Below the pieces are notes generated by a model. The model had not been told where the DNA came from, made no database searches, and saw only the letters and a program-made list of their open reading frames with translations. A DNA stretch of 64,000 nucleotides, taken from NCBI RefSeq assembly GCF_001514535.1, contig NZ_BCNO01000003.1, positions 61,344-125,343 on the forward strand, written 5' to 3'. This document shows positions 16,071-25,977 of this stretch, piece after piece (the first letter of the stretch is position 1; every line of letters begins with the position of its first letter). Origin of the DNA: Thermodesulfovibrio aggregans. GTDB taxonomy: Bacteria; Nitrospirota; Thermodesulfovibrionia; Thermodesulfovibrionales; Thermodesulfovibrionaceae. The translations under genes and the position numbers were made by a program.

Positions 16071-17278
16071 TCAGAAACTCCTTCCTTTAATTTTTTAATC
16101 ATAAGAGGAACAATTACCTTAACATCTCCCACAATTCCATAGGTTGCCACATTGAATATTGGAGCATTAGGGTCCTTATTTATTGCAACAATTATATCGC
16201 TGGATTGCATTCCCACAAGATGCTGAACTGCACCTGAAATTCCGCAGGCTATATAAAGCTTTGGGCATACTGTTTTACCTGTCTGTCCTACCTGATGGGC
16301 ATAAGGAATCCATCCTTCATCAACTGCTGCACGGGATGCTCCCACAGTGCCACCTAAGAGAGAGGCAAGTTCCCAGAGCATGCTGAAACCCTCAGGACCA
16401 CCAATTCCTCTGCCACCTGAAACAATAACCTTTGCATCCTGAAGATTTACCTTACAGAAGGATGTTTCTTCAACTCTTTCAAGAACTTTTACCTTTCCTG
16501 TTGGCTCAAGAGGTTCAATTTTTATTATCTCACCTTTCTTATCAGGATTATATTCACCTCTCTTCATTACACGGGGTCTTACTGTGGCAATCTGTGGCCT
16601 GCTTGTTGGAGAAACAATAGTTGCCATAATATTTCCTCCAAAAGCTGGACGAATCTGAAGAAGATTTCCTGTTTCCTTATCAATTTCAAGTCCTGTGCAG
16701 TCTGCTGTTAAACCAACCCTCAATCTTGCTGCAACTCTTGGAATAAATGAACGACCTATGGCAGTGGCACCGGCAAGAAGTATTTCAGGTTTGTGCTGAT
16801 TTATAAGCTTTACAAGAGTTCTGGCATATAATTCATCATCCAGGTAAGCATATTGAGAAGCATCAGCATAGTAAACTTTGTCTGCTCCCCATTTAATAAG
16901 CTCCTGAACTTCATCTGATGGTCCGAAAAGGACCGCAGAAAGTTCAGATTTAAGCTCCTCTGCAAGTTTTCTTCCTATCCCGAGTAATTCATAGGCAACA
17001 GAGGCAATTTTGCCCTGTGATTGTTCTGCAAATACCCATACTCCCTGAACCTTGAACTTTGAATCTTGCATATCTTCCATGGTTGCCTGTTTTGCTTCTT
17101 CTTTCCCTCTTTCATCAATTATTGCAGACTCGGGGCAGGATTCCACACAGGCACCACAGAGTGTACAGGCTTCTGTTATGAAAGCTTTGTATTCTTTGAT
17201 TATTATTGCACCAAAGGGGCATACATTTAGACAGGTACCACAACCTGTACATTTTTCTATATCAATTCTTATAAGCAT
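16067..17278 (-). CDS. etfA: Electron transfer flavoprotein alpha subunit with N-terminal ferredoxin domain
   Basis: 403 residues. Residues 1-60 form a two-cluster ferredoxin domain: CTGCGTCLNVCP (C10, C13, C16, C20) and CTLCGACVESCP (C38, C41, C44, C48). Residues from about 75 form the ETF alpha body, with the FAD-binding C-terminal domain (SGGRGIGGPEGFSML, GASRAAVDEGW, GQTGKTVCPKLYIACGISGA). ETFs with added FeS domains occur in anaerobes and may link acyl-CoA or lactate dehydrogenases to ferredoxin. Pairs with etfB, which it overlaps by 10 bases. Partner dehydrogenase not in the window. Confidence 0.94.
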   Translation of the reverse strand: MLIRIDIEKCTGCGTCLNVCPFGAIIIKEYKAFITEACTLCGACVESCPESAIIDERGKEEAKQATMEDMQDSKFKVQGVWVFAEQSQGKIASVAYELLGIGRKLAEELKSELSAVLFGPSDEVQELIKWGADKVYYADASQYAYLDDELYARTLVKLINQHKPEILLAGATAIGRSFIPRVAARLRVGLTADCTGLEIDKETGNLLQIRPAFGGNIMATIVSPTSRPQIATVRPRVMKRGEYNPDKKGEIIKIEPLEPTGKVKVLERVEETSFCKVNLQDAKVIVSGGRGIGGPEGFSMLWELASLLGGTVGASRAAVDEGWIPYAHQVGQTGKTVCPKLYIACGISGAVQHLVGMQSSDIIVAINKDPNAPIFNVATYGIVGDVKVIVPLMIKKLKEGVSE

Positions 17279-18051
17279 CCTAACCTCCTTAGCTCTTTAA
17301 GAAGTGTGTGAACCTGTTCATCAGGTGTGCCTTCAAGAATTCTTCTTTCTCCTCTTGGTGGAGGTGCAAATATGTTTTTAACCATTGTAGGAGAACCTTT
17401 AAGCCCGATTTTATCTTCTTCAGCTTCAATATCATCGGCATTCCATCTGGGAATTGTTGCTTTTTTAGCTGCCATTTTGCCTCTTATTGAAGGTGGACGG
17501 GGATTGTTTAATTCTTTCACTACAGTTATCAATGCTGGTAGACTAACCCATATTTTTTCATAACAGTCATCCATGAGTCTTTCAATGATCATCTCGGAAG
17601 ACTCTATTTTATCAATTTTTCTCACATAGGATACATGTGGAATCTCAAGAAATTCAGCCATTTCAGGTCCTACCTGGGCAGTATCTCCATCAATTGCCTG
17701 TTTTCCACATATTATCAGATCAAACCCTATCTTTCTTGCTGCACGGGAAAGAGTATAGGCAGTTGCCCATGTATCTGCTCCTGCAAATCGCCTGTCTGTA
17801 AGCAAAATCGCATCATCAACGCCCATTGAGATGGCTTCCCTGAGAACTTCCTCTGCCTGAGGTGGTCCCATTGTAATTGCTGTAACTTTACCACCTGTAG
17901 ATTCTTTAATCTGAAGGGCAGCTTCAACAGCGTGTAAATCGTAAGGATTCATAATACTTGGAACACCTTCTCTTATAAGAGTATTTGTTTTTGGATCAAT
18001 TCTTACTTCTGTAACATCTGGAACCTGTTTAATGCACACAATAATCCTCAT
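17269..18051 (-). CDS. etfB: Electron transfer flavoprotein beta subunit
   Basis: Partner of EtfA. 260 residues starting MRIIVCIKQVPD, with the AMP/FAD-binding pattern ITMGPPQAEEVLREAISMG and DLIICGKQAIDGDTAQVGP, and the beta-subunit signature ending in NPRPPSIRGKMAAKKA. The ATG at 18051 is chosen because GGAGGGG lies four bases ahead of it. An in-frame ATG four codons upstream lies within that site. First gene of its operon, with a good promoter about 55-85 bases upstream. Confidence 0.94.
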   Translation of the reverse strand: MRIIVCIKQVPDVTEVRIDPKTNTLIREGVPSIMNPYDLHAVEAALQIKESTGGKVTAITMGPPQAEEVLREAISMGVDDAILLTDRRFAGADTWATAYTLSRAARKIGFDLIICGKQAIDGDTAQVGPEMAEFLEIPHVSYVRKIDKIESSEMIIERLMDDCYEKIWVSLPALITVVKELNNPRPPSIRGKMAAKKATIPRWNADDIEAEEDKIGLKGSPTMVKNIFAPPPRGERRILEGTPDEQVHTLLKELRRLGCL

Positions 18052-18108
18052 TAGCCCCTCCAAAAAATTTTTGACAGAGAGACCTCTGCCTGAGCAACTT
18101 AAATTGAA

Positions 18109-18138
18109 ATTATACCTTACAAATTAAAAGTCTTTCAA
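18109..18138 (-). promoter_or_regulatory. Promoter of etfB-etfA-fabD-mdh-ndk
   Basis: On the minus strand TTGAAA, 18 bases, TATAAT. It gives a leader of about 50 bases that includes a small CAGAG/CTCTG hairpin before the etfB ribosome-binding site. Confidence 0.65.
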
Positions 18139-18139
18139 A

Positions 18140-18676
18140 TTAAACAGTTTTTTCATAAGTTTCGGGAAGCCCGAAAAAGGCTACGGCAAGCAATATCCAT
18201 CCTACAAAAATCCCAATAGCACCAAGACCAAAAACTATAACTCCGATGGCACCCCAGAACATAAAAGTTCCTGCAAGCTTGAAAAGATTTATTCCAGTAT
18301 AGTTATGGATAATGTTAAAACATTGACGGTAAAAATACATGCCAGCTATATTTAAAGCATAAACAATAAGAAATGTAAATACTAATCCAAAACCAGATGG
18401 CATACTGTGGTAAGAACCATTCTTCATCATTGGCAACATTGAAAATAATCCAAAAATAACGCCAAGAAGTATACCTGCCAAGCTAATCAGAAACCCTGTT
18501 AAAAATTTATTGAATATGTTCTTATCCGAAAATATCTGGGAAAGCTTATTCATAGCAATAAATAGCAAAACAATGCCTGCAATGCTCAACAACCAACCTA
18601 TCCACGGAATAAAACCAAGAATCACAAAAATAGAACCAAGCCCTCCTAAAATTTTTACATTACCTGTCTGTTCCAT
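18140..18676 (-). CDS. DUF996-family membrane protein
   Basis: 178 residues with about five hydrophobic segments and a glycine-rich start (GNVKILGGLGSIFVILGFIP) that matches DUF996 proteins, seen mostly in archaea and some thermophilic bacteria. No catalytic motif is visible and the function is unknown. The start follows TGGGGG, and a TATAAT about 30 bases upstream on the minus strand suggests its own promoter. Upstream of, but transcribed separately from, the ETF operon. Confidence 0.75.
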   Translation of the reverse strand: MEQTGNVKILGGLGSIFVILGFIPWIGWLLSIAGIVLLFIAMNKLSQIFSDKNIFNKFLTGFLISLAGILLGVIFGLFSMLPMMKNGSYHSMPSGFGLVFTFLIVYALNIAGMYFYRQCFNIIHNYTGINLFKLAGTFMFWGAIGVIVFGLGAIGIFVGWILLAVAFFGLPETYEKTV

Positions 18677-18786
18677 TTTTAACCCCCATTAAAAATTTTT
18701 TATAGATTATACACAATTTTTTACTAAATTACATCTCAAAAAACTCCCGATGATTATTGGTTTTTTAGCCAAAGCTCTTATCTTCA

Positions 18787-18795
18787 TGCTATAAT
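18787..18795 (+). promoter_or_regulatory. Extended -10 promoter of trpB (leaderless)
   Basis: TGCTATAAT ends seven bases before the trpB ATG. No Shine-Dalgarno lies between, and there is no room for a trp leader peptide or attenuator. No convincing -35. Confidence 0.65.
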
Positions 18796-18802
18796 ACTTT
18801 TC

Positions 18803-19987
18803 ATGGGTAAAAGGAAAGGATACTTTGGGGAATACGGAGGTTGCTTTGTCCCTGAAACTCTCATGCCAGCCCTTGAAGAACTTGAGAAAGCATTTTATAG
18901 AGCAAAGATTGATAAAAATTTTAATGAAGAATTTGAGTCACTACTTAAAGATTATGTTGGTCGGCCTACTCCTCTTTACTTTGCTCAGAGATTAACTGAA
19001 CATCTTGGTGGAGCAAAGATTTATCTTAAAAGAGAAGACCTTGCCCATACAGGTGCACATAAAATCAACAATGCTCTTGGTCAGGCATTACTTGCTAAAA
19101 GACTTATGAAAAAACAGAGAATTATAGCTGAAACAGGAGCAGGACAGCATGGTGTAGCCACTGCAACAGGTGCTGCTTTGGTAGGACTCAGCTGTGACAT
19201 ATATATGGGAACTGAAGACATAAGAAGACAAAAGCTCAATGTTTTCAGAATGAATCTACTCGGTGCAAATGTCATTTCTGTTGATACAGGCTCAAAAACC
19301 TTAAAAGATGCTATAAATGAAGCATTAAGAGACTGGACAACAAATGTTCGCACAACTCACTATGTATTGGGCACTGTATTTGGTCCACATCCTTATCCAC
19401 TTCTTGTAAGATATTTTCAAAGTATTATCGGTAGAGAGGCAAAAAAGCAGATAATACAAAAAGAGGGAAAACTTCCTCACTGTTTAATTGCCTGCGTTGG
19501 AGGCGGGAGTAACTCAATAGGTCTCTTCAGTGCGTTCTTAAAAGATAATGTAAAGATGATTGGTGTTGAGGCAGGAGGCAAAGGAATTCAAACAGGATTC
19601 CATGCAGCAAGATTTGCAGGTGGTGCAAAGGGAATTTTTCAGGGTTGTCTTAGCTATGTTCTTGAAGATGAGGATGGGAACATTCTTGAAACCCACTCTG
19701 TAAGTGCTGGACTTGATTATGCCTCTGTTGGACCTGAACATGCCTATCTAAGAGATACAGGCAGGGTAATCTATACTTATGCAACAGATGAGGAAGCTTT
19801 GGAAGCTTTTGAACTTTTAAGTAGACTTGAAGGTATTATTCCTGCCCTTGAGTCTGCTCATGCATTAGCTGAAGCAATAAAAATTGCACCTAAAATGTCA
19901 AAAGATTCAATCATTATCGTTAACCTCTCAGGAAGAGGAGACAAGGACGTTCAGGAAGTTGCAAGAATAAAAGGAATTTCTCTATGA
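18803..19987 (+). CDS. trpB: Tryptophan synthase beta chain
   Basis: PLP enzyme joining indole and serine. 394 residues beginning [20 protein letters not shown]. The PLP lysine is in [13 protein letters not shown], with the [13 protein letters not shown] loop and the phosphate-binding GGGSNSIG. This is the classical TrpB1 form. ATGA overlap with trpA. The homologous N-terminus confirms the ATG, although it lacks a ribosome-binding site. Confidence 0.98.
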   Translation: MGKRKGYFGEYGGCFVPETLMPALEELEKAFYRAKIDKNFNEEFESLLKDYVGRPTPLYFAQRLTEHLGGAKIYLKREDLAHTGAHKINNALGQALLAKRLMKKQRIIAETGAGQHGVATATGAALVGLSCDIYMGTEDIRRQKLNVFRMNLLGANVISVDTGSKTLKDAINEALRDWTTNVRTTHYVLGTVFGPHPYPLLVRYFQSIIGREAKKQIIQKEGKLPHCLIACVGGGSNSIGLFSAFLKDNVKMIGVEAGGKGIQTGFHAARFAGGAKGIFQGCLSYVLEDEDGNILETHSVSAGLDYASVGPEHAYLRDTGRVIYTYATDEEALEAFELLSRLEGIIPALESAHALAEAIKIAPKMSKDSIIIVNLSGRGDKDVQEVARIKGISL

Positions 19988-20760
19988 AAGGTTTTGCTGT
20001 AAGAAAAAAACTTGAAGAGGTAAAAAAACAAGGTAAAAAAGCATTTATACCCTACATAATGGCAGGTGATCCATCACTTGAAGAGACTGCCAGAAGGCTA
20101 AAACTTTTAAGTGAAGCAGGAGCAGATCTCATTGAACTTGGAGTGCCTTTTACAGACCCCCTTGCTGATGGACCTACAATACAGAGAGCTGCAGAGAGAG
20201 CTCTTAAGTCTGGTACAACTTTGAGGAAAATACTTAATTTTCTTAACGAAATAAAAGAAGAAATAACAACACCCATAATTCTCATGACCTATCTAAATCC
20301 TGTTTTCTGCTATGGCATTGAAAAATTCTTTAAAGATGCAAAAGAAGCAAAGGTTGCAGGAGTTATTTTCCCTGATCTTACCGTGGAAGAATCAGAAAAA
20401 TATAGAACCTTTGCAGGAAAATATTGTATTGACACCATCTTTCTTGTAGCACCAACATCAACTTCTGAGAGAGTAAAAAAAATTGTGAAAGCTTCAACAG
20501 GTTTTGTTTACTATGTATCAATAACAGGAATAACAGGTTCCCAGCTCAAACTTGACAACACTTTCATGGAACACATAGATTTTGTAAAAAGTCTCGGTAA
20601 ACCTGTATGCGTTGGCTTTGGTGTAAGTAAACCAGAGGAAGCCTCTTATGTAGCTCAGTTTGCCGATGGAGTAATTGTAGGAAGCGCGATTGTAAAAGTG
20701 TTTCATGAAACCCCTGAAAAAGCCCTTAACTTTATCAAATCTTTAAGAGAGGCGATATAA
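19984..20760 (+). CDS. trpA: Tryptophan synthase alpha chain
   Basis: Cleaves indole-3-glycerol phosphate to indole for TrpB. 258-residue TIM barrel with catalytic Glu in [19 protein letters not shown], a second acidic residue in [11 protein letters not shown], and the phosphate site [10 protein letters not shown] / [10 protein letters not shown]. Translationally coupled to trpB and followed directly by accD with no spacing. Confidence 0.98.
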   Translation: MKGFAVRKKLEEVKKQGKKAFIPYIMAGDPSLEETARRLKLLSEAGADLIELGVPFTDPLADGPTIQRAAERALKSGTTLRKILNFLNEIKEEITTPIILMTYLNPVFCYGIEKFFKDAKEAKVAGVIFPDLTVEESEKYRTFAGKYCIDTIFLVAPTSTSERVKKIVKASTGFVYYVSITGITGSQLKLDNTFMEHIDFVKSLGKPVCVGFGVSKPEEASYVAQFADGVIVGSAIVKVFHETPEKALNFIKSLREAI

Positions 20761-21690
20761 ATGGCATGGTTTAAAAGAAAAGAACCAAAAATAGAAAAAA
20801 AAGTAAAAATTCCTGAAGGACTATGGGTTAAATGTGAAAACTGCAAGGAAATAATATATCGCAAAGAACTTGAGAACAATCTTAAGGTTTGTCCAAAGTG
20901 TAAGTATCATTTCAGGATTTCAGCAAAAGAGAGAATCAATCTTATGACAGACAGTGGGAGTTTCGTTGAATTGGATGCTGAACTTAAAAGTATTGATCCA
21001 CTTGAGTTTAATGATACGATTTCATACAAAGAAAGACTTCTTGAAAATGAAAAAAAGACAGGTCTTAAAGAAGCAGCAATATATGGAGATGCAAAGATAA
21101 ATGGAAGAGATGTAGTAGTTGCTGTTCTTGATTTCTCCTTTATGGGTGGAAGCATGGGAACAGTTGTTGGAGAAAAAGTAACAAGAGCTGCGGAAAGAGC
21201 ATTGGAGCGCAGAGTTCCCCTAATTATTGTATCTGCATCTGGTGGTGCAAGAATGCAGGAAGGAATGTTTTCCCTTATGCAAATGGCGAAAACTTCTCAG
21301 GCAATTGGAAGGCTAAAGGAAGCAGGAATTCTATATATTTCTGTACTGGCAGATCCAACCTTTGGAGGAGTGACAGCCTCTTTTGCGATGCTTGGTGATA
21401 TAATTATTGCAGAACCTCGTAGTCTTATAGGTTTTGCAGGTCCAAGGGTAATTCAAGAGACAATAAAACAACAACTTCCAGAAGGATTTCAGAGAGCAGA
21501 ATTTTTACTGGAACACGGAATGATTGATATAGTTGTAGAGAGGAAAGAACTAAAAAATACTATTTACAGGCTAATCGAAATTATTATGCCAGAATCTGGT
21601 TCTGATAACTCCGAAACAAGTGATTCTTTGTCTCGAAATGGCAAAGAAAAAAGTTCCAAACCTCTAATCATCTCTCAATCTTCAGGATAG
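20761..21690 (+). CDS. accD: Acetyl-CoA carboxylase carboxyltransferase beta subunit
   Basis: Half of the carboxyltransferase that makes malonyl-CoA. 309 residues: an N-terminal four-Cys zinc ribbon (CENCKEIIYRKELEN..CPKC, residues 22-44), then the crotonase-fold carboxyltransferase (SASGGARMQEG, LADPTFGGVTASFAMLGD, GFAGPRVIQETI). The last 30 or so residues are Ser-rich and unconserved. Sits between trpA and folC, a common bacterial arrangement. Confidence 0.97.
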   Translation: MAWFKRKEPKIEKKVKIPEGLWVKCENCKEIIYRKELENNLKVCPKCKYHFRISAKERINLMTDSGSFVELDAELKSIDPLEFNDTISYKERLLENEKKTGLKEAAIYGDAKINGRDVVVAVLDFSFMGGSMGTVVGEKVTRAAERALERRVPLIIVSASGGARMQEGMFSLMQMAKTSQAIGRLKEAGILYISVLADPTFGGVTASFAMLGDIIIAEPRSLIGFAGPRVIQETIKQQLPEGFQRAEFLLEHGMIDIVVERKELKNTIYRLIEIIMPESGSDNSETSDSLSRNGKEKSSKPLIISQSSG

Positions 21691-21702
21691 GTTCCTGAAA
21701 AG

Positions 21703-23010
21703 ATGAAAAAACCAGAGTATAGAGAGTTAATAAATGAACTATATAGCAGAAGAACCAAAGGTATTAAATTGGGACTTGAAAGAGTCTTTTCAGTTTTGGA
21801 AAAACTTGACAACCCCCATAAAAGCTTTAAATCAATTCATATAGCTGGCACAAATGGAAAAGGCTCGGTTTCAAAGATAATTTATAATCTGTTAAGAAAT
21901 CATGGAGTAAATACAGGAGTTTTTACATCTCCTCATCTCACACGATTTACAGAGCGAATAGTTGTTAATGATTGCGAAATCTCTGAAGATGAAGTGATAG
22001 AATTAGTTAAAACAATAAAACCATTTGCAGATGAACTTACTTTTTTTGAATATGTTACTGTGATGGCTTTTGTTTTTTTTAGACAAAAAGGAGTTGACTA
22101 TGCAGTCATTGAAACAGGAATGGGTGGAAGACTTGATTCTACGAATGTAGTAACACCTGTTGTTTCAGTAATTACAAGTATTGGGCTTGATCATCAGGAA
22201 TTTCTTGGAAATGACATAAAATCCATTGCCAAAGAAAAGGCTGGAATTATAAAAAAGGGAGTTCCTGTTGTTTTATCAAAACAGGAAAAAGATGCTGAAG
22301 AGGTGATTTATGAAAAAGCCAGGGAGCTTGACTGTCCAGTTTTCACATATGGTAGAGATTTTTTTGCTCAACTTAAGGCAATGGATTTAAATGGAATTAC
22401 TTTTATTTTTAACTCTTCAGAGTTCGGTTCTCAGTCTTCAGAATTTTTTTTACCCCTTACAGGATTTCATCAACTTGAAAATGTAGCGGTGGCATTGAAA
22501 GCTTTTTTAACCGCTTACTCTGACTGGAAATTTAATTTAATAAAAGAAGGTCTTAAAAATGTCAAAATTCCAGGCAGACTTGAAGTTGTATCGAACCATC
22601 CTCTTGTAATTTTTGATATTGCCCATAATTCACATGCTGCAAAAAATCTTGTAAAATCACTAAAAACTCTAACAGACAAAAAACCTGTGGTTGTTTTTGG
22701 AATGATGCGAGATAAAGATATAGAGAGCTTTGTTAAATATTTTGAAAATTACGCTCATAAATTGATTTTTACAGTACCCCACTATGAAAGGGCATTAACA
22801 GTGAAGGAATTAGATATGAGAATTCCTCAAAATAGTTCGGGCATGATTAAAATAGATGAACCATTAGAGGCTTTCAAAGAAGGGCTCTCTTTTTGCGAAA
22901 AAAATGACAACCTATATCTTCTTTGTACAGGTTCAGCCTATCTTATTGGTGAACTAAAGGAGTATCTTGGAGATAAAACTTTGCATAGAAGTCTTGGAGA
23001 ATTAATATGA
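21703..23010 (+). CDS. folC: Folylpolyglutamate synthase / dihydrofolate synthase
   Basis: Mur-ligase-family ATPase adding glutamate to folates. 435 residues: P-loop GTNGKGSVSKI near residue 50, FTSPHLTRFTERI, ETGMGGRLDSTNVV, and the Mur C-terminal domain with FDIAHNSHAAKNL. Twelve bases behind accD and overlapping lptD by four bases (ATGA). Confidence 0.95.
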   Translation: MKKPEYRELINELYSRRTKGIKLGLERVFSVLEKLDNPHKSFKSIHIAGTNGKGSVSKIIYNLLRNHGVNTGVFTSPHLTRFTERIVVNDCEISEDEVIELVKTIKPFADELTFFEYVTVMAFVFFRQKGVDYAVIETGMGGRLDSTNVVTPVVSVITSIGLDHQEFLGNDIKSIAKEKAGIIKKGVPVVLSKQEKDAEEVIYEKARELDCPVFTYGRDFFAQLKAMDLNGITFIFNSSEFGSQSSEFFLPLTGFHQLENVAVALKAFLTAYSDWKFNLIKEGLKNVKIPGRLEVVSNHPLVIFDIAHNSHAAKNLVKSLKTLTDKKPVVVFGMMRDKDIESFVKYFENYAHKLIFTVPHYERALTVKELDMRIPQNSSGMIKIDEPLEAFKEGLSFCEKNDNLYLLCTGSAYLIGELKEYLGDKTLHRSLGELI

Positions 23011-25100
23011 GACATAAAACTATGACAACTGTCTTGTTAATTGCTCTAATTGTTATTTTAAAAGCATCTATTTCATCAGCTGTAGAGATAGTTTCCGAAA
23101 CTTTAGAACGATTTGAAAAAGAAAAAAAACTTATTGCAATCGGTGATGTTTATATGAGTGATGGGACATTTGATCTTAAGGCTCAGAAAGTGATTTATTA
23201 TGAAGATACGGCTGATATAGAGGCATTTGGAGATCTTTATTATGACGATGATGAGATTACTGTCTGGGCTGAAGAAGGAAAGTTTAATAGAGATAAAAAA
23301 ACAGGGTTTTTAAAAAATGCTCTTCTTCATATAAAAAAGCAGGATATGTGGATAAAAGCATCTGAGATTGAAAGATTAAATGAGATTAAATATAAAGCTA
23401 AAAAGGCAACTTTCTCCACCTGTGAGCCAGAGCCAGACAGTGCTCAACCGTGGTGTTTTACAGGTGAGTTTGTTGATCTTGTGGTTGATGATACATTAAC
23501 ATCCAAAATTACCACATTTAAAGTAAAAGATGTGCCTATTCTTTTTTCGCCTGTATTTTGGGGACCAGGAGGCACCACAAAAAAATCAGGATTTTTACCC
23601 TTTAAATTTGGAAACTCAAACACTCGCGGAATTCGTTTAAGTCCTGCCTATTATCTTGTAATAGATAGCAATAAAGATGCTACATTTTATATTGATTATT
23701 TTTCAAAGGTTGGCCTTGGCAAAGGAATTGAGTACAGATATATGGATTTTGATACAAAAGGAATGTGGTATGGATATCAGATTAAGGACAGAAAACTTAA
23801 TAAAAATTATATGGAGTTAAGGGGAATTCATCTTCAGAAATTTAAGGGAATTGACCTTCTTGCAGATATAAACTATGTCAATAAAAATGACTTTTACAGA
23901 GAGTATGGAGATGTTCGTTCAGCTTCGAGCACCTACCTTTTTAAAGAATACAGTAAGGACCTTTCAGCAAGATATGATAGATTTTTACAGTCTTCTGTAG
24001 AAGTTTCTCTACCGGGAGTTCAGTCAAGATTTTATTTACTCGGACAGGGATGGAAAGATTTAAAAGAAGGAGGTACAAGCCCACCGGTAAAAGCAGAGCT
24101 TGGATATGTTGTTTATCCGTACAGACTTGGACAATTCAATGTAAACTTTAATACCAATGTGGCTGAGTTTTATAAAGAAGACGGACTGAAAGGGCAGATA
24201 TTTGAAATAAATCCTCAAATAAGTTATAGCACAGGAGACAGCATTAAGCTATCACAAACTCTGGAATTAAAGGAAATATTTTACAATCTTGAAAAAACCG
24301 CTCCCTATGAAGATGTCTCTCATAGAGAAATGCTTCAATACAATGCAAAAGCCTTTATGAGATTTTATAAAAGAACAGCAAACTTCTCTCATCTAATTGA
24401 ACCATTTATGGAAGGAGTTTTAATTGGAGTAAGCGGTAAACCTCCTATTTTAACAAGTTCTGAAATAATTGATGACACAGCATTAATTAGAGCGGGAATT
24501 TACAATAAATTGAATTTCAGAAGTTTTACAACAGAAGCAAGAATTGCAGAAGTATATGACTTCAGGGCAAAAAATGAATGGGATAAACTATATCCTGTTT
24601 TGCTGGAGGCGAGGATATCATTCTGGAAAATTAACTTGGGATTTGATACATATCAAAATATATCAAAAAAAAGGATGGAAAGATTTAATAGCTACATAGG
24701 CTTTTCTCCAGATGAGACAACATCTCTGTCATTAAGTCAGAGATATACAAAATATGGCGCACTTTCTCCTGCCTATATCTGGTCTCCAACATTGAGAGAT
24801 CAGTACAATTCACAGGAAACAGAGGATGGCATAAAAACATATGCCATAACAGTAGCGAAAAAACTATCGGAAAGATGGTCTTTTACAGCAAATTTAAATT
24901 ACGATGCTAAAGGTGCTGGATTGAGAGACAGTTCATTAAATCTGAGATATGCTGAGAAATGCTGGGCAGCTAATGTTTCGATCACAAGAAGACCTGTGGA
25001 AATCGAGGGAAGGCAAACCTCTGAATTTAGCTTTCTTGTAATTTTTGAACTAAAAGGATTGGGACCAATAAGAGTTTATGAACGCAGTAGTAGTTCTTAA
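23007..25100 (+). CDS. lptD: LPS-assembly protein LptD (OstA/Imp)
   Basis: Outer-membrane beta-barrel that inserts lipopolysaccharide. 697 residues: a signal peptide (residues 1-25, ending SSAVE), an OstA-like N-terminal domain (LIAIGDVYMSDGTFDLKAQK), two cysteines in FSTCEPEPDSAQPWC, then a C-terminal barrel of alternating strands with aromatic ends. Its presence shows a Gram-negative envelope. Its 3' end overlaps truB by 23 bases. Confidence 0.93.
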   Translation: MRHKTMTTVLLIALIVILKASISSAVEIVSETLERFEKEKKLIAIGDVYMSDGTFDLKAQKVIYYEDTADIEAFGDLYYDDDEITVWAEEGKFNRDKKTGFLKNALLHIKKQDMWIKASEIERLNEIKYKAKKATFSTCEPEPDSAQPWCFTGEFVDLVVDDTLTSKITTFKVKDVPILFSPVFWGPGGTTKKSGFLPFKFGNSNTRGIRLSPAYYLVIDSNKDATFYIDYFSKVGLGKGIEYRYMDFDTKGMWYGYQIKDRKLNKNYMELRGIHLQKFKGIDLLADINYVNKNDFYREYGDVRSASSTYLFKEYSKDLSARYDRFLQSSVEVSLPGVQSRFYLLGQGWKDLKEGGTSPPVKAELGYVVYPYRLGQFNVNFNTNVAEFYKEDGLKGQIFEINPQISYSTGDSIKLSQTLELKEIFYNLEKTAPYEDVSHREMLQYNAKAFMRFYKRTANFSHLIEPFMEGVLIGVSGKPPILTSSEIIDDTALIRAGIYNKLNFRSFTTEARIAEVYDFRAKNEWDKLYPVLLEARISFWKINLGFDTYQNISKKRMERFNSYIGFSPDETTSLSLSQRYTKYGALSPAYIWSPTLRDQYNSQETEDGIKTYAITVAKKLSERWSFTANLNYDAKGAGLRDSSLNLRYAEKCWAANVSITRRPVEIEGRQTSEFSFLVIFELKGLGPIRVYERSSSS

Positions 25101-25977
25101 TAAAACAAAAGGAATTACAAGCCAGGATGCTGTTACAACTGTAAAAAGGATTTTGAAGGTTAAAAAAGCCGGACATGCTGGCACACTTGACCCCATGGCA
25201 ACAGGCATTCTGATTGTGTGTCTGAATGAAGCAACAAAAATTGCACCAATGCTTATGGAACTTGAAAAAGAATATGTTTTCAAAGCAAGATTTGGAATAG
25301 CAACAGATACCCATGATGCTGAGGGAAGAGTCATAAGAGAAGTTGATAGTTTTGAACTTAATAGAACTAAGTTAGAGGAAATACTAAAAAAATATACAGG
25401 TGAGATCATACAAACTCCACCAATGTATTCGGCAGTCAAATTAGAGGGACAACCTCTCTATAAGCTTGCAAGAAAGGGAATTGAAGTTGAAAGAAAACCA
25501 AAAAAAGTTTTTATTCATCTGTTTAACATTGAAGAGTTTAACCCACCTTTTGTTACATTTAGAGTAGTATGCAGTAAAGGAACATATGTAAGAGCATTAT
25601 GTCATGACATTGGTGAAGAACTGGGTATGGGTGCCCATATAGTAGAACTTGAAAGGACAAGGGTGGGAAAATTCACAGTGGAAAATTCAATTGATTCTGA
25701 AAGATTAAAAAAATTATATGAGAAAGGATTAGAAAATAAGCTCTCAGTTTCAGGCATCTTAAACATTGACAGTGCTTTATACTTTATCCCGTCTGTAACA
25801 ATAAATGATACACTGATTAGAAGATTTATTAACGGTAACTCTATTAAGATACCCTCAGGAATTGTTCCTGCAGGATGGGTGAAAGTAAAAGACAAAACAG
25901 GCAGAATACTTGGAATAGGTTTTGGTAATGGTGTGATCATAAAACCAGAAAGAATTATATGGGAGGAGGTATCATGA
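25078..25977 (+). CDS. truB: tRNA pseudouridine(55) synthase
   Basis: Makes pseudouridine 55 of the T-loop. 299 residues: N-terminal VVVLNKTKGITSQDAV, the catalytic Asp motif AGHAGTLDPMATGIL near residue 40, the YSAVKLEGQPLYKLAR segment and the C-terminal PUA-like domain (FINGNSIKIP..VKVKDKTGRILGIG). The start lies inside lptD, and the ATGA stop couples it to purB. Confidence 0.96.
   Translation: MNAVVVLNKTKGITSQDAVTTVKRILKVKKAGHAGTLDPMATGILIVCLNEATKIAPMLMELEKEYVFKARFGIATDTHDAEGRVIREVDSFELNRTKLEEILKKYTGEIIQTPPMYSAVKLEGQPLYKLARKGIEVERKPKKVFIHLFNIEEFNPPFVTFRVVCSKGTYVRALCHDIGEELGMGAHIVELERTRVGKFTVENSIDSERLKKLYEKGLENKLSVSGILNIDSALYFIPSVTINDTLIRRFINGNSIKIPSGIVPAGWVKVKDKTGRILGIGFGNGVIIKPERIIWEEVS

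Noticed and set aside
18696-18802. Trp attenuator, leader peptide or T-box ahead of trpB
   Set aside because: The -10 is only 7 nt from the ATG and no terminator/antiterminator pair or leader frame with Trp codons is present.
25959-25973. TTG start for purB five codons upstream
   Set aside because: It lies ahead of the strong GGGAGGAGGT site that serves the ATG at 25974.
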